This document shows positions 32,232 to 32,413 of a stretch of DNA of 32,413 bases, in pieces (the first letter of the stretch is position 1; the number at the start of each line of letters is the position of its first letter). The stretch comes from Chloroflexota bacterium. GTDB taxonomy: Bacteria; Chloroflexota; Anaerolineae; Promineifilales; Promineifilaceae. Below the pieces are notes generated by a model that was not told where the DNA came from, did not search any database, and was given only the letters and a program-made list of their open reading frames with translations. The stretch covers positions 1 through 32,413 of the forward strand of contig JAAYYY010000496.1 in assembly GCA_012515125.1 (NCBI GenBank), in the 5' to 3' direction. The translations under genes and the position numbers were made by a program.

Positions 32232-32413
32232 CTAGCGGCCGATCACCGGCAAGTAGCGCACGGTTCCCGGCGGCTGCACGCCGATCGCCAGCGCCCATTC
32301 GTCGAACGTCATGCCCACGAATGCCTGCAGGTTGTCGTATTTCGCCAGCTCCTGATTGATCGTGTTCGCCAGCGCCGGGCTGCCCGCCGCCGCCAGCCGC
32401 TGCCAGACGCTCA
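32232..32413 (-). CDS. C-terminal fragment of an unrecognised protein
   Basis: Read on the - strand, an open frame enters from the right edge and ends in TAG at 32234-32232, giving about 60 residues. It includes the segments ALANTINQELAKYDNLQAF, GMTFDEWALAIGVQPP and, at the end, VRYLPVIGR. The frame reads as sensible protein, with amphipathic helices and few rare residues, but I do not recognise the family. It is convergent with the GH4 gene and probably belongs to a separate unit. Confidence 0.6.
   Translation of the reverse strand, partial: SVWQRLAAAGSPALANTINQELAKYDNLQAFVGMTFDEWALAIGVQPPGTVRYLPVIGR

Noticed and set aside
1-32413. CRISPR arrays, tRNA/rRNA genes, insertion sequences, phage or att sites
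   Set aside because: No regularly spaced repeats, tRNA cloverleaf patterns, transposase motifs or flanking duplications were seen by eye on either strand. A formal scan was not possible.

Overview
This is a GC-rich bacterial window holding about 29 complete genes. All of them lie on the + strand; the only - strand genes are two fragments cut by the window edges. The mix suggests a heterotrophic Chloroflexota bacterium (for example a Caldilineales- or Thermomicrobia-like lineage): high GC, lipoprotein binding proteins with long acidic Glu/Thr/Pro linkers, many orphan sugar and peptide importers, and LacI/DeoR control. That placement is an impression from gene content, not a phylogenetic result. 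No rRNA, tRNA, CRISPR array, insertion sequence or phage gene was seen, and no gene-free stretch exceeds about 200 bases.

Layout. (1) 1-394, - strand: start of a quinone oxidoreductase gene, divergent from the main array. (2) 595-9045: LacI regulator with a clear promoter and operator, a creatininase-fold hydrolase, an oligopeptide-type ABC importer (binding protein and two permeases, no ATPase), a DapA-superfamily protein lacking the usual Tyr, a luciferase-like flavin oxidoreductase, and a second creatininase-fold hydrolase. (3) 9042-15653: a ribose-type ABC importer made of a separate permease, a binding protein and an unusual ATPase-permease fusion, then a nitrilase-superfamily amidase and a TIM-barrel sugar isomerase/epimerase. 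(4) 15711-22187: promoter, DeoR regulator, metal-dependent amidohydrolase, SIS-domain sugar isomerase/deaminase, and a third importer (binding protein and two MalF/MalG-type permeases, no ATPase). (5) 22217-32138: a very tight, mostly overlapping run of two Gfo/Idh/MocA dehydrogenases, a three-subunit molybdenum hydroxylase, an MFS transporter, an SDR, a PfkB sugar kinase and a GH4 glycosidase. (6) 32232-32413, - strand: the end of an unrecognised gene.

How the genes may work together. The window reads as a catabolic island for imported, probably nitrogen-containing, sugar derivatives. Three importers bring in substrate. Two creatininase-fold hydrolases, a nitrilase-type amidase and an amidohydrolase could open C-N bonds. 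The GH4 enzyme, isomerases, dehydrogenases, Mo hydroxylase and sugar kinase could process the sugar part. The actual substrate cannot be read from sequence.

The most notable non-coding pattern is shared by all three importers. Each binding-protein gene is preceded, 76-99 nt upstream of its start, by an orphan perfect Shine-Dalgarno box, and is followed within 8-35 nt of its stop by a strong hairpin lacking a T-run. This suggests that the binding-protein mRNA segment is protected or set apart at both ends.
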